Shown here: one piece after another, positions 12,568 to 23,911 of the stretch
How the letters are laid out: each line of letters begins with the position of its first letter
Position numbering within the stretch: position 1 is the first letter of the stretch
NCBI RefSeq assembly: GCF_008831285.2
Contig: NC_045143.1
Span: 13,723,151-13,787,150 of the forward strand
DNA from: Nymphaea colorata
Taxonomy: Eukaryota > Streptophyta > Magnoliopsida > Nymphaeales > Nymphaeaceae
Direction: 5' to 3'
Length of the DNA: 64,000 nt
Position numbers and translations under genes: made by a program
The notes under the pieces: generated by a model
What the model was told of the DNA's origin: nothing
Seen by the model: the letters and a program-made list of their open reading frames with translations, nothing else
Databases searched by the model: none

Positions 12568-12745
12568 TTCTTACCCAAATTTGTGCCACTTTACAATCAG
12601 TGTAAGACTAATTCATAGATCATACCAATCAAATTGCTTCTTTATAAAGATCCGAAGGTGGAATCACATAGAAAAGAAATATTTAATCCAAAACAAAAAG
12701 TATAATCTAATCAAAAGGGATAACTTGAATTAGAGAATCATAAGC
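12568..12745 (+). pseudogene. ycf1: Plastid-derived ycf1 3' fragment, copy 1 (NUPT)
   Basis: This stretch aligns base by base with the ycf1 fragment at 16340-16540: both share ACTTTACAATCA, GATCATACCAATCAAATTGC and AATCAAAAGGGATA in the same order and orientation. Relative to that copy it lacks about 33 bases after AATTGCTTCT and carries many substitutions. ycf1 (the TIC214 gene) lies upstream of rps15-ndhH-ndhA on the same plastid strand, so its position before ndhH agrees with the native order. It is too short and mutated to be functional. Confidence 0.75.
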
Positions 12746-13197
12746 AAAACTCTCTTGCTATATTCATACCTATTCACTACTATTCATATACGGTTTGAGA
12801 TGATGTAAGGATAAAGAATTACAAAGAATTTCATTGTCTTTTTACATTTATATGGATATGAGAGGGATAGAAAAAGGATTTTATGAAATAATTGAAATGA
12901 ATAAAATTATGGGATTACCATTAATTTGATGGTTTTCCTTGGTACTCCCTCAAGAAACAAGAAGACAATCCTGAGGTTTGAATCCTTCTGTCCCAGATTA
13001 ATTCCATGTCAACTTAACAAATATTATTTGTTTTCTTCAATAATCTAAATTTATATTTAGGAGATTCATGCTGGATACAATGTTATCATCTATCCATTAT
13101 TTCTATTTTTTTCTTTCTAGTTTGGTTTTTAATGTTAATGTTATTTTATAAATTAGACTTTACCTTTCTATTCTATTTCTTACCCACAGAATTCACT
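12746..13197 (+). other. Presumed plastid spacer, rps15 not recognised
   Basis: The plastid order predicts rps15 and the start of ndhH here. I could not read rps15 codons in any frame, nor the first part of ndhH. The sequence is AT-rich and may be decayed spacer with deletions. Confidence 0.35.
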
Positions 13198-14238
13198 TTC
13201 CATACTGGGTTATTTACATAGAGGAATAGAAAAGATTATGGAAAACTAAACAGTTATACAATATCTACATTATATGACAAGTTGGGATTATTTAGCTACT
13301 ATGTTCACAAAGACAATAACTATTAATGCGCTTGAGATTTGGAAAATATTCAAGTACCTAAAAGAGCCAGCTATGTTAGGGTAATTATGCTAAAGTCAAG
13401 TTGTAAAGCTTCGCATTTGTTGTTGCTTGGAGCTTTTATGGTCGATATCAGTGTGCAGACTCTTTTCTTCTATATTTAGAAAGAGGGAATTGTTATATGA
13501 TCTATTCGAAGCTGCCATAGGTATGAAAATGATGCATAATATTTTCATATCGGGAGGTAGCTGCTGATTTACCAGATAGAAAAATATTTAAATTTCTATG
13601 ATTATATTTTAATAGGAGTTGTTGAGTATCAAAAACTTATTATATGCAATCTCATCTTGTTGGGACGAGTTGAAGGGGTAGCTTTTATTGGGGAAGAGGA
13701 AGCCATAAATTGGGGTTTATCGGGACCAATGCTGCGATCTTCTGGAATACAATGGGACCTTTGTAAAATTGATCTGTATGATCAATTTTGATGACTTCAA
13801 TTGGGAAGTCCAATGGCAAAGGAAAGGAGGCTCATTGGCTCGTTATTTAGTAAGAATTTGCAAAATGATGGAATCAATAAAAATTATTCAACAAGCCCTA
13901 GAATGAATTTTGACCTTATAAAAATCTAGAATTTTGATGCTTTGCTGGAACAAAAGATTTGGAATTGAATGACTTTGAATATGGATTCATCCATGAAAGC
14001 CTTCTCCCAGTTTTGAATTGTCAAAACAATAACTTTATGTGAGAGTAGAAGCCCTAAAGGGAGAATTAGGTATTTTTTAATGGGAGATAATAGTGTTTTT
14101 CCTTGGAGATGGAAAATATGTCCACTCGCTTTCATCAATTTGCAAATTCTTCTTCAGCTAGTTAAACTGATAAAATTGGCTGATCTTATGACAATACTAG
14201 GTAATATAGATATCATTATGGCAGAAGTTGATTGTTGA
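13198..14238 (+). pseudogene. ndhH: Plastid-derived ndhH pseudogene (NUPT)
   Basis: NdhH is the 49-kDa-type subunit of the plastid NDH complex, which in the plastid carries electrons from ferredoxin to plastoquinone. Recognisable segments occur in order: GYLHRG with ME/EN nearby (about 13205-13245), TMFT-type and [13 protein letters not shown]-type text (about 13300-13385), DLFEAA (about 13500), [20 protein letters not shown] (about 13675-13730), IQWDL and VQWQ (about 13750-13820), KGELGIF (about 14055) and the ending MAEVDC at 14221-14238. Several frameshifts and stops (for example EN-TAA near 13250) destroy the frame, and the start is missing. It is followed directly by ndhA, as in plastid genomes. 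Confidence 0.88.
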
Positions 14239-14786
14239 ATTGATAATTGAAGAAGCACAAACTATCCATTCTTTTTTCAGATCGAATCCTCAAAAGAGGT
14301 CCATGGGTTCATATGGTTACTTGTACCTATTTTTACTCTTATATTGGGAATCACAATTGGGGTATTAGTAACTGTGTGGCTAGAAAGAAAAATACCCGCA
14401 AGGATACAATGACGAATTGGTCTTGAGTATGCCAGTCCTTTGGGCATTCTTCAAGCACTAGCGGATGGGGTCAAACTACTTTTCAAAGAAGATCTTCTTT
14501 CATCTTAAGGATATATTTGTTTATTTAGTGTTGGACCATCCGTAGCAGTCATATCAATTCTACTGAATTATCTACTAATTCCCTTTGGCCATCACCTTGC
14601 ACTAACCAATCTCAGTGCAGGTGTTTCTCTATGGATCGGTATTTCAAGTATTGCCCTTATCGGACTTCTTATGCCGGATATGGATCAAATAATAAATATT
14701 CCTTTTTTTTCAGGTGGTTTACACACTGTTGCTCAATCTATAAGTTATGAAATGCAATTAACTCCATGTGTGTTATCAATATCTCT
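14239..14786 (+). pseudogene. ndhA: Plastid-derived ndhA exon 1 pseudogene (NUPT)
   Basis: NdhA is a membrane subunit of the plastid NDH complex. Sequence readable as [20 protein letters not shown] (about 14325-14385), [20 protein letters not shown] (about 14428-14490), [11 protein letters not shown] (about 14530-14565) and the exon end TPCVLSISL (about 14763-14786) matches ndhA exon 1. The ATG is altered to ATTG, a TGA interrupts RIQ-RIG near 14410, a TAA follows DLLSS near 14505, and a frame change occurs in the poly-T run at about 14703. The GTGTG at 14787 matches the group II intron 5' end. Confidence 0.88.
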
Positions 14787-15869
14787 GTGTGATTCATTGG
14801 AATATGAACTCCTACCTCTTTCTTTGCTTTTTCTAGGAAAGAAGTTGATTGAATATATAGAAAGAACTCTTTTTTGTTCATCACACATAATTAGATGAGT
14901 AAAACAAAACTGCTTATGAATTTGCAGTAACAAGATCGAGTCTCATTACCTATGTACGAGAGTAAAGTGGAGCTAAACATAATCAGCAAAAGCTGTTTAC
15001 CCTTGAAGCGGGTGCAGACGATCAACTGTATGGAATTTTTACTCTTTTATTTATTACCATATCGAGGATCAACCAAAACTGAGTGGACGGTTAGGAACAC
15101 CAAGTTACACAAAGGATTAGTAATGGATTTAATGTAATGTATCCAAATGGATATTTTTACATTACATAAAAGGAGTCATAATGAGGGCTAAAAGTTGGTG
15201 AAATGGTCAAAAAGTACTTCCCTATGATCCTGATCCAGAGTATAGCTCCTATCCACTGATTGAAAAATAACTATTAGGAATGAAGTAATCCTTTAATTAT
15301 ATAGTATAGTTCTTCTGAGAAAGAAGAGAACAACAAGAAGGAAAAATGGGTTGACAATATATTGTACCTTGTGGAAAGATCGGGTTAAGTTATTCCCGAA
15401 CAAGAAACTAAGCAAAAAGAATAAGGCCCTGTTTGATGTCAAAGTGAAATTTGCAATGTTAAAGTTACCATAGAAACAAATCCATGATAAAAAGTCAGAC
15501 CTTCGACTTTTTTGTGGGGTAAAATTACCATGCTCCATCTAATAATCCATGGTATTTTTTCTTGTATTTGATTTGAAAAGGGAAAATTGTGCAAAAACTT
15601 GCAGTTTCCCTCGATGCACAGTGAAATTCCTGTGCATCAAATGGGGCCTAAATGATGAGATTGATTAAGTGCACTTTTTATTTGTTATTATCTTATCGTG
15701 AATAGAATCCCACTAGTTTAGTTCACTTATGGCATTTTGATTCATCTTTCCTTTTTCCTTGGTGCCGACGTAATACTGAAGCATACCTTAGAGGAGCTAT
15801 ATGATGCAAAGGTCTCATGTACGGTCCTGGAATATGATGAGAACAGAGATGTTATCATCAACTATAATT
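14787..15869 (+). pseudogene. ndhA: Decayed group II intron of plastid ndhA
   Basis: The intron starts GTGTGATTC directly after exon 1. Near its 3' end, GAGCTATATGATGCAAAGGT followed by CTCATGTACGGTCCT (about 15794-15829) matches the conserved group II domain V hairpin of plant organelle introns (GAGCCGTATGA ... TCATGTACGGTTCT). In plastids such introns need nuclear-encoded maturases; here it is in nuclear DNA and non-functional. A MITE interrupts it at 15425-15648. Confidence 0.8.
15425..15648. mobile_element. PIF/Harbinger-type (Tourist-like) MITE
   Basis: The element is 224 bp, begins GGCCCTGTTTGATG and ends CATCAAATGGGGCC, giving terminal inverted repeats GGCCC(T/C)(G/A)TTTGATG. It is flanked on both sides by TAA (15422-15424 and 15649-15651). 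A TAA/TTA target duplication with GGCCC-type ends is the mark of PIF/Harbinger-derived MITEs. No coding capacity. Removing the element and one TAA restores continuous plastid-like text (AAAAAGAATAAATGATGAGA), so it inserted after the plastid DNA entered the nucleus. Confidence 0.85.
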
Positions 15870-15917
15870 ATCTAATAGTTCAAGTATGGTTAACATAGTT
15901 GAGATACAGTCAAAATA
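15870..15917 (+). pseudogene. ndhA: First bases of ndhA exon 2, truncated (NUPT)
   Basis: After domain V the sequence reads SNSSSMVNIVEIQSK in one frame (about 15871-15916), matching the start of plastid NdhA exon 2 (SNS-LSTVDIVEAQSK-type). It stops abruptly at about 15917, where the text changes to ycf1. Confidence 0.82.
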
Positions 15918-16615
15918 AGCTTATGAAGATGTGAAAGACTTCAATATTTATGGATCACCGTTGTAAGTAAATAGGAATGGAGAGATTTCTAATTACAACA
16001 CACATAAATACAAATTGTTTTATGCTATAACTATAAATGAATGCCTAGAAGATAAATGTTCAATTGATATGGATCAAAATCTATATAGAAAATATTTTGA
16101 GTTGAGAATCACGAATTTTTGCCCTAGAAACAATATTGAAATTAGGACTAGTACGGATATAAGAACTTTCATTAATAAAAAAAAAACTATTAAGGCTGGT
16201 ACCAATAAGAAATATATTATTTCTATTTACATCAGAATTCATCAAGAAATACAAACAAAGCAAAAGGAGTTCTTTTTTGATTGGATGAGGGTGAATGAAC
16301 AAATGTTAGATCGTACTATATTGACTATGGCCCTTGGTCCTTTTCAGAATTTGAGTCACTTTACAATCAATATAAGACTAATTTGTAGATCATACCAATC
16401 AAATTGCTTCTATTTGATTTTCATGGAAACAAACAAGCGATCTTTTTATAGATCCAAAGGTGGAATCAAATCAAAAAGAAAGATTTACTTCAAAACAAAA
16501 AGTAAAATATAATCAAAAGGGATATCATGAATTAGAGAATTGGAACTAGGACAAGAAAGAACTACAACACCAAGGAAATCTTATATCTGATATAAGAAAC
16601 CAAAAAAAAAAGATG
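15918..16615 (+). pseudogene. ycf1: Plastid-derived ycf1 3' fragment, copy 2 (NUPT)
   Basis: ycf1 encodes TIC214 of the plastid inner-envelope protein import machinery. The sequence reads EDVKDFNIYGSPL (from about 15925), NYNTHKYKLFYAI (about 15991-16029), then a 165-codon open frame 16015-16512 with KTIKAGTNKKY, IHQEIQTKQKEFFFDWM and later, after a frameshift, IIPIKLLLFDFHGN, all characteristic of the Ycf1 C-terminal region. It ends around IRNQKKK near 16600. One in-frame TAA (about 15965), the frameshift near 16340 and loss of the 5' nine-tenths make it a pseudogene. It lies downstream of ndhA, which is not the native plastid order. Confidence 0.85.
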
Positions 16616-16990
16616 TTGAAGCAAATTCCTCGGGTTAGCATGCCATGGTCTTTAGCCCACTTATTTAACCTATTTTTTATGCTTTACCAATTTTGCCCCT
16701 CATCATTTACAAATTGATGATTATGTCCCATTGATTGGATTTATTCTTTGGGAGATATGAGACTAAGACACAAATTAATGAGACTTATCAAAGAGACGAG
16801 TTCCTGAAATAGTTAACACAAAATTGGTTTCTAGAGTGAAATTAGTTCAATCACCTCACATTCAACAAATCATGTTGCTTGATCTATTGGATGATCAAAT
16901 GTAAACATAAGAAAGCATAAACCGGATTTTAATTACAATCAAAACCTTATCTCAATCCAAAATTTAAACAAACAAATCTAATCTCACTTT
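16616..16990. other. No gene recognised
   Basis: AT-rich sequence just beyond the plastid-derived block; nothing identified. Confidence 0.45.
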
Positions 16991-16994
16991 TAAG

Positions 16995-17310
16995 TAGCAG
17001 CAGGCGGACCACCAGTGTTACAACGGTGAAAACATCACCGGTATAGCTCCCAGAGAGTGGGGTATACCTCCATTTCACAGTAATCATGGTCACCGCTATA
17101 GTTTGATGCAGTACCAGTGCTTATCATCACCGGTGGAGATTGCCATACGGTCAAGAAATCACCGCTATTGCCAAACATTCCGGTGTTCAGCGGCGAAATT
17201 CACCGTTATATCTTAACAATAGCAGCGAATCTCAGCTAGAAATAGCAGGTCAGCACCAACCTAACCGCTCTTCCCTATAATACCGACGTTAATCACCGCT
17301 GCTAAAGCCT
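16995..17310. repeat. Cluster of CACCG(G/C)TAT-type motifs
   Basis: The motif ATCACCGGTAT or variants (TCACCGCTAT, TCACCGGTGG, TCACCGCTATT, TCACCGTTAT, TCACCGCTGC) occurs at irregular 30-60 base spacing through about 300 bases, with some inverse copies (CGGTG). This resembles the subterminal repeat arrays of CACTA elements. I did not find a CACTACAAGAA end beside it, so the class is uncertain. GC content is higher than in the flanks. Confidence 0.45.
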
Positions 17311-17319
17311 AGCTATAAA

Positions 17320-19180
17320 AGGAACACATAATGGTCATACATAAACCTATAAAGCTACTCGCTCAAATATAATTTCCGATTTTTAATAAAGGAACCAAGT
17401 TTGAGCTCAAATTTATACTCCAACCATTCAACAACTCGTTTTCAACTGGCAGTTAGGTCACTTTTAAGGCCAAGGGACCACACTACGCATGGCTTTTTTG
17501 GGAGGACAAGTAATTCATTTCACCGTCCACTCAATACGGGTTCTCAATATTCCCCTTATATATGTCTATGTAATATATATTGGTGATCAAGAGAAAAATG
17601 CAATTATAATTTAGCAAAAGAAAAAGCAACATGACTTTCGTACAAATTTTGATCCGATGGCAATGCTAGTTAATGAATCTAACACCTCGACCCAAACTAA
17701 ATCAATGGTTCCATAGACCTTAACCACGCAAATAGCATGTGGGGGACGAGGGTTTAAACAAACCACAGGAAACTGCGGAAACGAGTTTAGGCTTTACAGC
17801 CATCAATTAAATACTTACGTGAGTTGATTGATTTATAAATAGGAGGAAAGGAAGCAATCATATCTGCAGACAGTCCTCTGCTCTGAGCTCCATCACCTTC
17901 ACCCAGAGCCAGAAATTCCTTTTGGTATGAAACAAAAACCTCAGTAGACACTATTTAGGAAAAAGGAAACTAGCTAGGCTTGAGCTACAAGAGCGAACCT
18001 CGTATGATAGCTCATCTGGGTCAACCTCCTGTCACGCATCCAGCAGAAAGGAATACATAGCCAAAAAGGACTTTTTTCATCATCCAGTTCAAATAGCTTC
18101 CAGGAAAATAATTTAAACTGCCTTGGAATGGATTATCTCAACTCTTCCGAGGTGACCATTTCTACAATTGCATGACACAAGTTGAGGCCTATTGCAACCA
18201 GGAAGTTCTTAAACAATTTTAACTTTAGCATGCGTTATAAAATTTTAAGATTATACCCTTTTGCCAGGACAACTAATCGTGATTCACACATTGTCTTATC
18301 AAACCGTTCATTATACTGAAACAGAAGACAAGAAACGATTCAACTTTTCATTGTTGAAATATAAAATTACCTACTTCAGGAGCAAAGACCAAAAAGAAAC
18401 AATTTCAAAGAAGATGTCCGTCCTATACTTATAATGCAAGTGTAAGGAAAGCGGAATCAGCAACTCATTTCTTTCACGCAGAAACCATGAAGAAGATAAC
18501 AGTTATAAAACAACAGATACAAACTGCAGAAAACAGAGGGGGGCAAAAGTCCAAAAAAGTTAAATGCTTTTTAACACCTCTCTTCTGCTCATTGCTCATC
18601 TACTAAGTCAAGGGAAACTAAATCCATGTCTTGCTCAGCATCTTAATTGGCTAGTGAAATTAGGTGCATATTGACGTTAGTAATAAATTAAAAATAACGA
18701 ACCACTGCACAAAAAAGGGACAACGGCACAAAATTTTATTTTTGTCGTGTGATGATATCAGGTAAGCAACATTGAAGCCAAGTCAATATTGATTCTATGG
18801 TGACATAAGGTACAAAAGAAAAAAAATCAAGCAAAACTGCAAATTTTTAACATATTTAATGGACAGGCAACCATTCACAAATTACAATGAGCAGGATCAG
18901 TTAGAGGTTTTGACTTCTGGTGCTTGATTCAGAAATTTTTCCTCTTATACAAAACAAAAGCCAGACACAAGTAACATTTACAAGGTCTCTTTTCTCTTTT
19001 GGAGAAGGCAACGAAGTTTAAGAAATACATATATCCGTAGCATTATCAGTTGTCTAATCAATTCCAAGGTAGAGTTCATAAATTTAGCAACTCTCTAAGC
19101 CCGACAAATATCTGCTATACAAGCCAATATAGGTAATATTTGCTCCAGAAGCCATTAGGTTACCACCAGCTGAAGAAATA
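17320..19180. other. No gene recognised
   Basis: AT-rich sequence. Short open frames (for example 17401-17586) have no recognisable domain. Confidence 0.45.
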
Positions 19181-19182
19181 GG

Positions 19183-19371
19183 TTAGAAACAAAACCACAA
19201 CCATGCCGCCACACTACCAGAATTCCTTCTGGTCAATTGATCCAAAACAGCAGCATTCTGAACGGTGAAATTAACAACTATGAAACTATACTGCATGGAC
19301 ACAAGAACTGCGGCAGAAAGTACCATATACATGACCTGTCTTTTGATATTAATCAATTGAGCAAAATCCAT
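19183..19371 (-). CDS. Unidentified short open frame or exon with a possible membrane segment
   Basis: This 62-codon frame starts with a true ATG at 19371 and contains a run of about 20 hydrophobic residues around VMYMVLSAAVLVSMQYSF (residues 13-30). Upstream of the ATG on the minus strand lies an acceptor-like TTTTAG, and just past the frame there is CTATTTCTTCAG and a further open stretch to a stop near 19097. The base composition is a little less AT-biased than the surroundings. I do not recognise a family. It could be an exon of an unrecognised gene or a chance frame; treat as hypothetical. Confidence 0.2.
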   Translation of the reverse strand: MDFAQLINIKRQVMYMVLSAAVLVSMQYSFIVVNFTVQNAAVLDQLTRRNSGSVAAWLWFCF

Positions 19372-20190
19372 TGTTGATATCTAAAAGTTCAAAACTTTCT
19401 TGGCACCCAACTCAGTTTTCAGATGTTCAAGTTAGAGGAGAGAAACATATGAATCATGATGAACACCAAGTGAGAATTTTGGTTTTATCAAGTTCCAAAA
19501 AATAAAGACATGTAGCTCAAAGCTTATTGAAGAGTTGTAGACAAAAAAACTCATTGCATCAAAAGTATCAAAAGAATAAAATTTCACCATTACTAAGCCA
19601 AGCAAGAAGACGATTCTTTGGCCAGGGTACAAAACATATAATGAACAAGTACAAATTCTGTTCCTCATTCTGCAACTTCTTAATTAGTTTATATTTCGTA
19701 TATCTTTTACATTTTTACTAATGAATGAGCAAGACTACAATACCAGTTGCTTTTCCTTGAGATAAGAGCAAGCTGAAAGAATTGTGTATCCAAGAATGGG
19801 AAACAAGCATATGCAGACAACATTGTGCCACACAATCAGTAACGCTGAGTCTTGTCATGCATACAGAAAACTGATGAAGCTTAAGGTGCTTTTTCACATG
19901 TATTGAGAATCCTTAGCATATTTATGAACAAGAAAACAAGGTAGATAATAGCTCATGGATATTATTAATGTCATGATGATGAAATTTCAGGATTGATAAG
20001 ATAAGCACCGGTATGGAAGTTGTTTTATCAATCCGGGGCTTAATGAGCCTGAATCGCCAACCGGTTAGGGAAAAAACAAAATGATGAGGGGCTGAAACTG
20101 CCCCCTTTAACATGTAAACGAACTTAAGGCCTGCATCGGCCAAATCAGCCTACATAGACCAACACGATGCCACATTAGGCAACATATTGA
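19372..20190. other. No gene recognised
   Basis: Overlapping short frames on both strands at 19432-20143 are not supported by any domain or splice context. Confidence 0.45.
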
Positions 20191-20192
20191 TG

Positions 20193-20216
20193 AAATAATA
20201 ATAATAATAATAATAA
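20193..20216. repeat. (AAT)n microsatellite
   Basis: About eight AAT/ATA triplets in a row. Confidence 0.95.
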
Positions 20217-22320
20217 ATGATTCTATTTTTTTTCTTAATATATTGTGGCTGATACATGTTCTCCTGTACAGAACAGTAACTCTTACAGGAGTATTTTTCA
20301 CTTAATTTGTCGTGGTTGATACAGGCAAATACAAATATACAAGACAATGCATATTAGCTGGCATGGGATATCATTGGGCTTCCCATACAAGATGGAAACT
20401 GATATTTATAAGATCAAAAGGCTGAAAGGTCCCAAGTCTTTAACCGGTAGATTCAAGAATTGTAGCCAATGCAAATAGAAGGAGGTTAGATGGTAAAGGA
20501 GGCCGGTTAGTTAGAAATTGCTTACACTTGTTACTCAATACCTGTTACATGAAATGGCAGCCAATTAAGGCCACACATTCAACATAGTCTTGGGATCACG
20601 TAGTGGCACTTCATATGTAAGGACTTGCGAGTAAGCTCATATAATGGGTTTGAGAAGTTTTGAGGGGTCTATATACCTACATTTGTACCACCTTGTGTCC
20701 TGATCATACCCGTATTAATATGCAGAAAGAAGGCAGCTACGAGATGTGTTGTACTTTGCTCTACCCAGCAATCAGATCATGGGTCAGGTAATTACAATTA
20801 GCATCAGATCTAAGTTTTAGCATTCATACCTGGGTTCCACACATGGGGATGATGTGTGTGCCTTAAAGGGAGAATTGTAACACCTCTTATGTGAGAACTT
20901 GAGAAGACTGGTTACTTTGCCATGTTTTAAGGGGCTTATGTACTAGCATCTCACTATCTTGCCTCTAGGTATATAAACTTTCTTGTTTTGTATTCTGTTG
21001 ATTTCAGACCATCAAAATTCAATACAACGAAGCAGGTTCAATATTGATATTAACAACACTTTGATCATTATTTGAATCCAAAGACGATTGTATATTTATT
21101 TAAAAATCTCATCTTGAATTTCATTGGATGTCTTTTTAAAATCCACATCCAATTGATATTTAAATCGGATGCTAAACTTTTTCCATATCTGATTATTTGT
21201 TGAAGAAGTTGGGACTGGTATCAAATTCATTGGCATTCATACTCTCCAGATTCTTCTCGTTTTAACTAACCTTCTTTTCCCCTCAAGTTGATTTGGTGTT
21301 CCGCCTAAAAAGTGATGTTCATCACCTTAAACAGTCTCATTTGAGGGGGCATCTGGACGATACCATATAATTTATTTTGGAGGTAAAAATTTGATCTTCC
21401 AAAACACTGTTTCATGAGCATTTGAAAGACACGAAAAATGAGGTTTGCCAAAAAAAATCATTTACACCAAATACCATTTCTTGAAAGGGGGTCAATAACC
21501 ATGATTTTTGGTGATTTGAAATAGACAAAGAGGGAAAAGAAGACCGTTCTTTTTTAAAAAAATCATGTAGCTGTCAATATCTTGCGCTCACAGTAAAAAC
21601 AAACCCCCGAAAAGGCTATATTTTTAGATACAAGCAGGCTTTCAAGCAGCTGTCAATGGTTAACCAATTTCTTTTGAAAGCTCGTTTTTTGAAATTCTAT
21701 AAGTTATAAAATCTCATCTATACGATTTCGAAACGTAAAATTTTCTTCCAAGTTTACCCTTCACAATTGATTAAATTTCCTCCATGTTTCAACTTTCCTG
21801 TTACCAAATTTGCCCTTAAACTTTTCAATTAGTACTTGCTATGTCCTTATAAAATTACATTTCTACCACATATGATTTTAATTTAAGCCTTCCTAGATGA
21901 AAATTACTTTCTTAGTGTACTTAATCCCAATTGTCAACTATATTGGGTGAAACTTACCCTTTTTCCCTTGTGTCTTCAATTTAATCATCAATATGCCCTT
22001 GATTGATTTTTGGATTTTGATTGAAATTATAGCTTCCTAACTCATTTGCTACAATTTAGAGGTTTTTAGTTTCTTGATGATCATCCTTATTTATAGACAA
22101 CTTTTGATATAAGCAAAGTAATGAATTGACTAATGACATATACTAAATATGCTTGCCAAGGCAGGTTGTTACTCAACCTTTCTTGGAACACACACTTGTC
22201 CTTTGGAGATAACATATGATGCACTTTTATCCTAAGAGAATGTTTTGGCACAGAAATCACGTTGTATTAGTATTACATTGAAAACATAAGATAAGGAAAA
22301 AAATGAGATACAGACGGCAA
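20217..22320. other. No gene recognised
   Basis: About 2.1 kb of AT-rich sequence without credible coding frames, RNA genes or transposon ends that I can identify. Confidence 0.45.
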
Positions 22321-22321
22321 C

Positions 22322-22359
<38 letters not shown>
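22322..22359. repeat. Compound (TG)n(GA)n microsatellite
   Basis: About nine TG units followed by about nine GA units, lying just upstream of the LINE ORF1 relic. Confidence 0.95.
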
Positions 22360-22387
22360 GTGGAACAATGATGGACGGTTTCATGGT

Positions 22388-23911
22388 GTGGGTTTGAAGA
22401 GAAAGCCAAAGGCCTCAAGGGATCCAGGCAATGATCAGCATGATGCAGGTAAATCGGCCTGGAATGTGAGCACTCCAGTGATGAATGTGGGTGGCAGCAA
22501 GGGATATCCTAGCAAACGTTTGTGGGCGGCAGTGGTGAACAGTGCAAGGATGAAGGATTTGGGGGAATGGGTTCAGGCGTTGGTGATTCTTGGTATTGTT
22601 ATATGGGATATCGATGGAAAAAAGGCTTCAATAATTCCGGAGAAAATTCATGAGCAATTGGTATGCTCATTTTGGCGCACAGCCACTGCTGCTCTATGTA
22701 TTGGGAATCCTAGGGCAAGATTCAGCATCACTGACGTTTTTTGTGATCTGAGGAGCCAATGAGCTGGTCTGGGTTCAATTAGATTTACGACACTTCCTAG
22801 AGGTTTGTTCTTGATTAGAACATCTTGAAAACATTCTGCAGCCAGAGTGTTGGCATGCAAGGGGTAAATTTCTGGTCACCAGTAGAACGGAGCTAGAAAT
22901 ATCTATGCAGTTCGAAGCAATGGCAAGATTACTGTAATCTGGATTCAACTACCTATCGTCTCCCTGCAGATGTGGAACCATAAGGTACTCACGAGAGTCG
23001 CAAGATTGGTTGGAAGGTTTCTACTTGACGCGAATAGCTTCACGAAGACTAGCGCAAGGAATGGTTGTGCCCGAATATTTATTTCCGTTCCCATGAACTA
23101 CTCCTGTGGGCTCAATGTGCATTGTTGATGGTTCTACTGCTTTTGAGCAAACCATAGAGTATGAATCTCTAATTAGATTTTGCTCAGTATGTGGTGCGAC
23201 TGTGCATGCTTCCTCTGTTTGTCCAAATCCTCCTACTGAAAACCAAGAGTGGTCTATAGTGGATGATGGATGAGCAAAAGTTAAATTTGTGAGGAGAAGA
23301 GAGGGCATGGTATGAGGAGAGATCATGAGGGAAAGGCACAAGAACATGCTTTTGATATGTTTGCATAGAATGAAGAGCATGAATCTTTGAACATCAATGA
23401 TTGTACGCAGGGTGTTAGGGTAGAACTTTTGAGGGCAAATGGTCTTAAGGATCAAAATGATGTCAAGGACAGGTTAGCTATGGAAGATAGTGAAAATATG
23501 GTGGGCATGATGGAGGGTCATCTTCAATGCGTAGAGGCAAACAATAAGAGAGACTTGATTACTAGCATCCCTCCTAGGTTTGGCACTCAGCAAGAGTGTT
23601 TAAATGAGATAAAAATGTCGAGTAAGGAGAGGACAAAAACTCAAAATTTCAGTGAGGATCAAAACTCAAGCGTTAGGAAGAAAAGGGCATTAAAGCACAA
23701 AAAAGTAAGTGCTTTTAAGAGAAAAGGGCATGCCAATGATAATAAAACATTGCTTAAAGACTGTGATGGTGTTAAGAAGAAAGAGTCAGCTAGTTTGAGG
23801 AAGATGGAAGAAGAATTCGATAAGGAAATGGATAGCAATGTTAATAAGGAGAACATGCTGGTGAATGTTAATGATTCGAGGGCCAAAACAGCTATGACTT
23901 CCATTAAATGA
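22388..23911 (+). pseudogene. LINE ORF1 relic with CCHC zinc knuckle
   Basis: The 124-codon frame at 22388-22762 contains RLWAAVVNSARMKD, typical of the start of the DUF4283 region of plant LINE ORF1 proteins. After several stops, the CCHC knuckle (C-x2-C-x4-H-x4-C) follows at 23181-23222, preceded by EYESLIRF, as in intact ORF1 proteins. The last 174-codon frame (23387-23911) is rich in Lys, Glu and Asn and fits the variable ORF1 C-terminus. The frames do not join without repairing shifts, so the product would not be made. Confidence 0.7.

Noticed and set aside
12960-13010. TTTGAATCC-like text resembling a tRNA T-loop near 12977.
   Set aside because: No acceptor stem, D-arm or anticodon arm can be paired around it.
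14671-14898. A 75-codon frame that could look like a small membrane protein gene.
   Set aside because: It is the end of ndhA exon 1 read into the group II intron.
16015-16512. A 165-codon uninterrupted frame that could be called a nuclear gene.
   Set aside because: It is part of plastid ycf1; its downstream continuation is in another frame and the 5' nine-tenths of the gene are absent.
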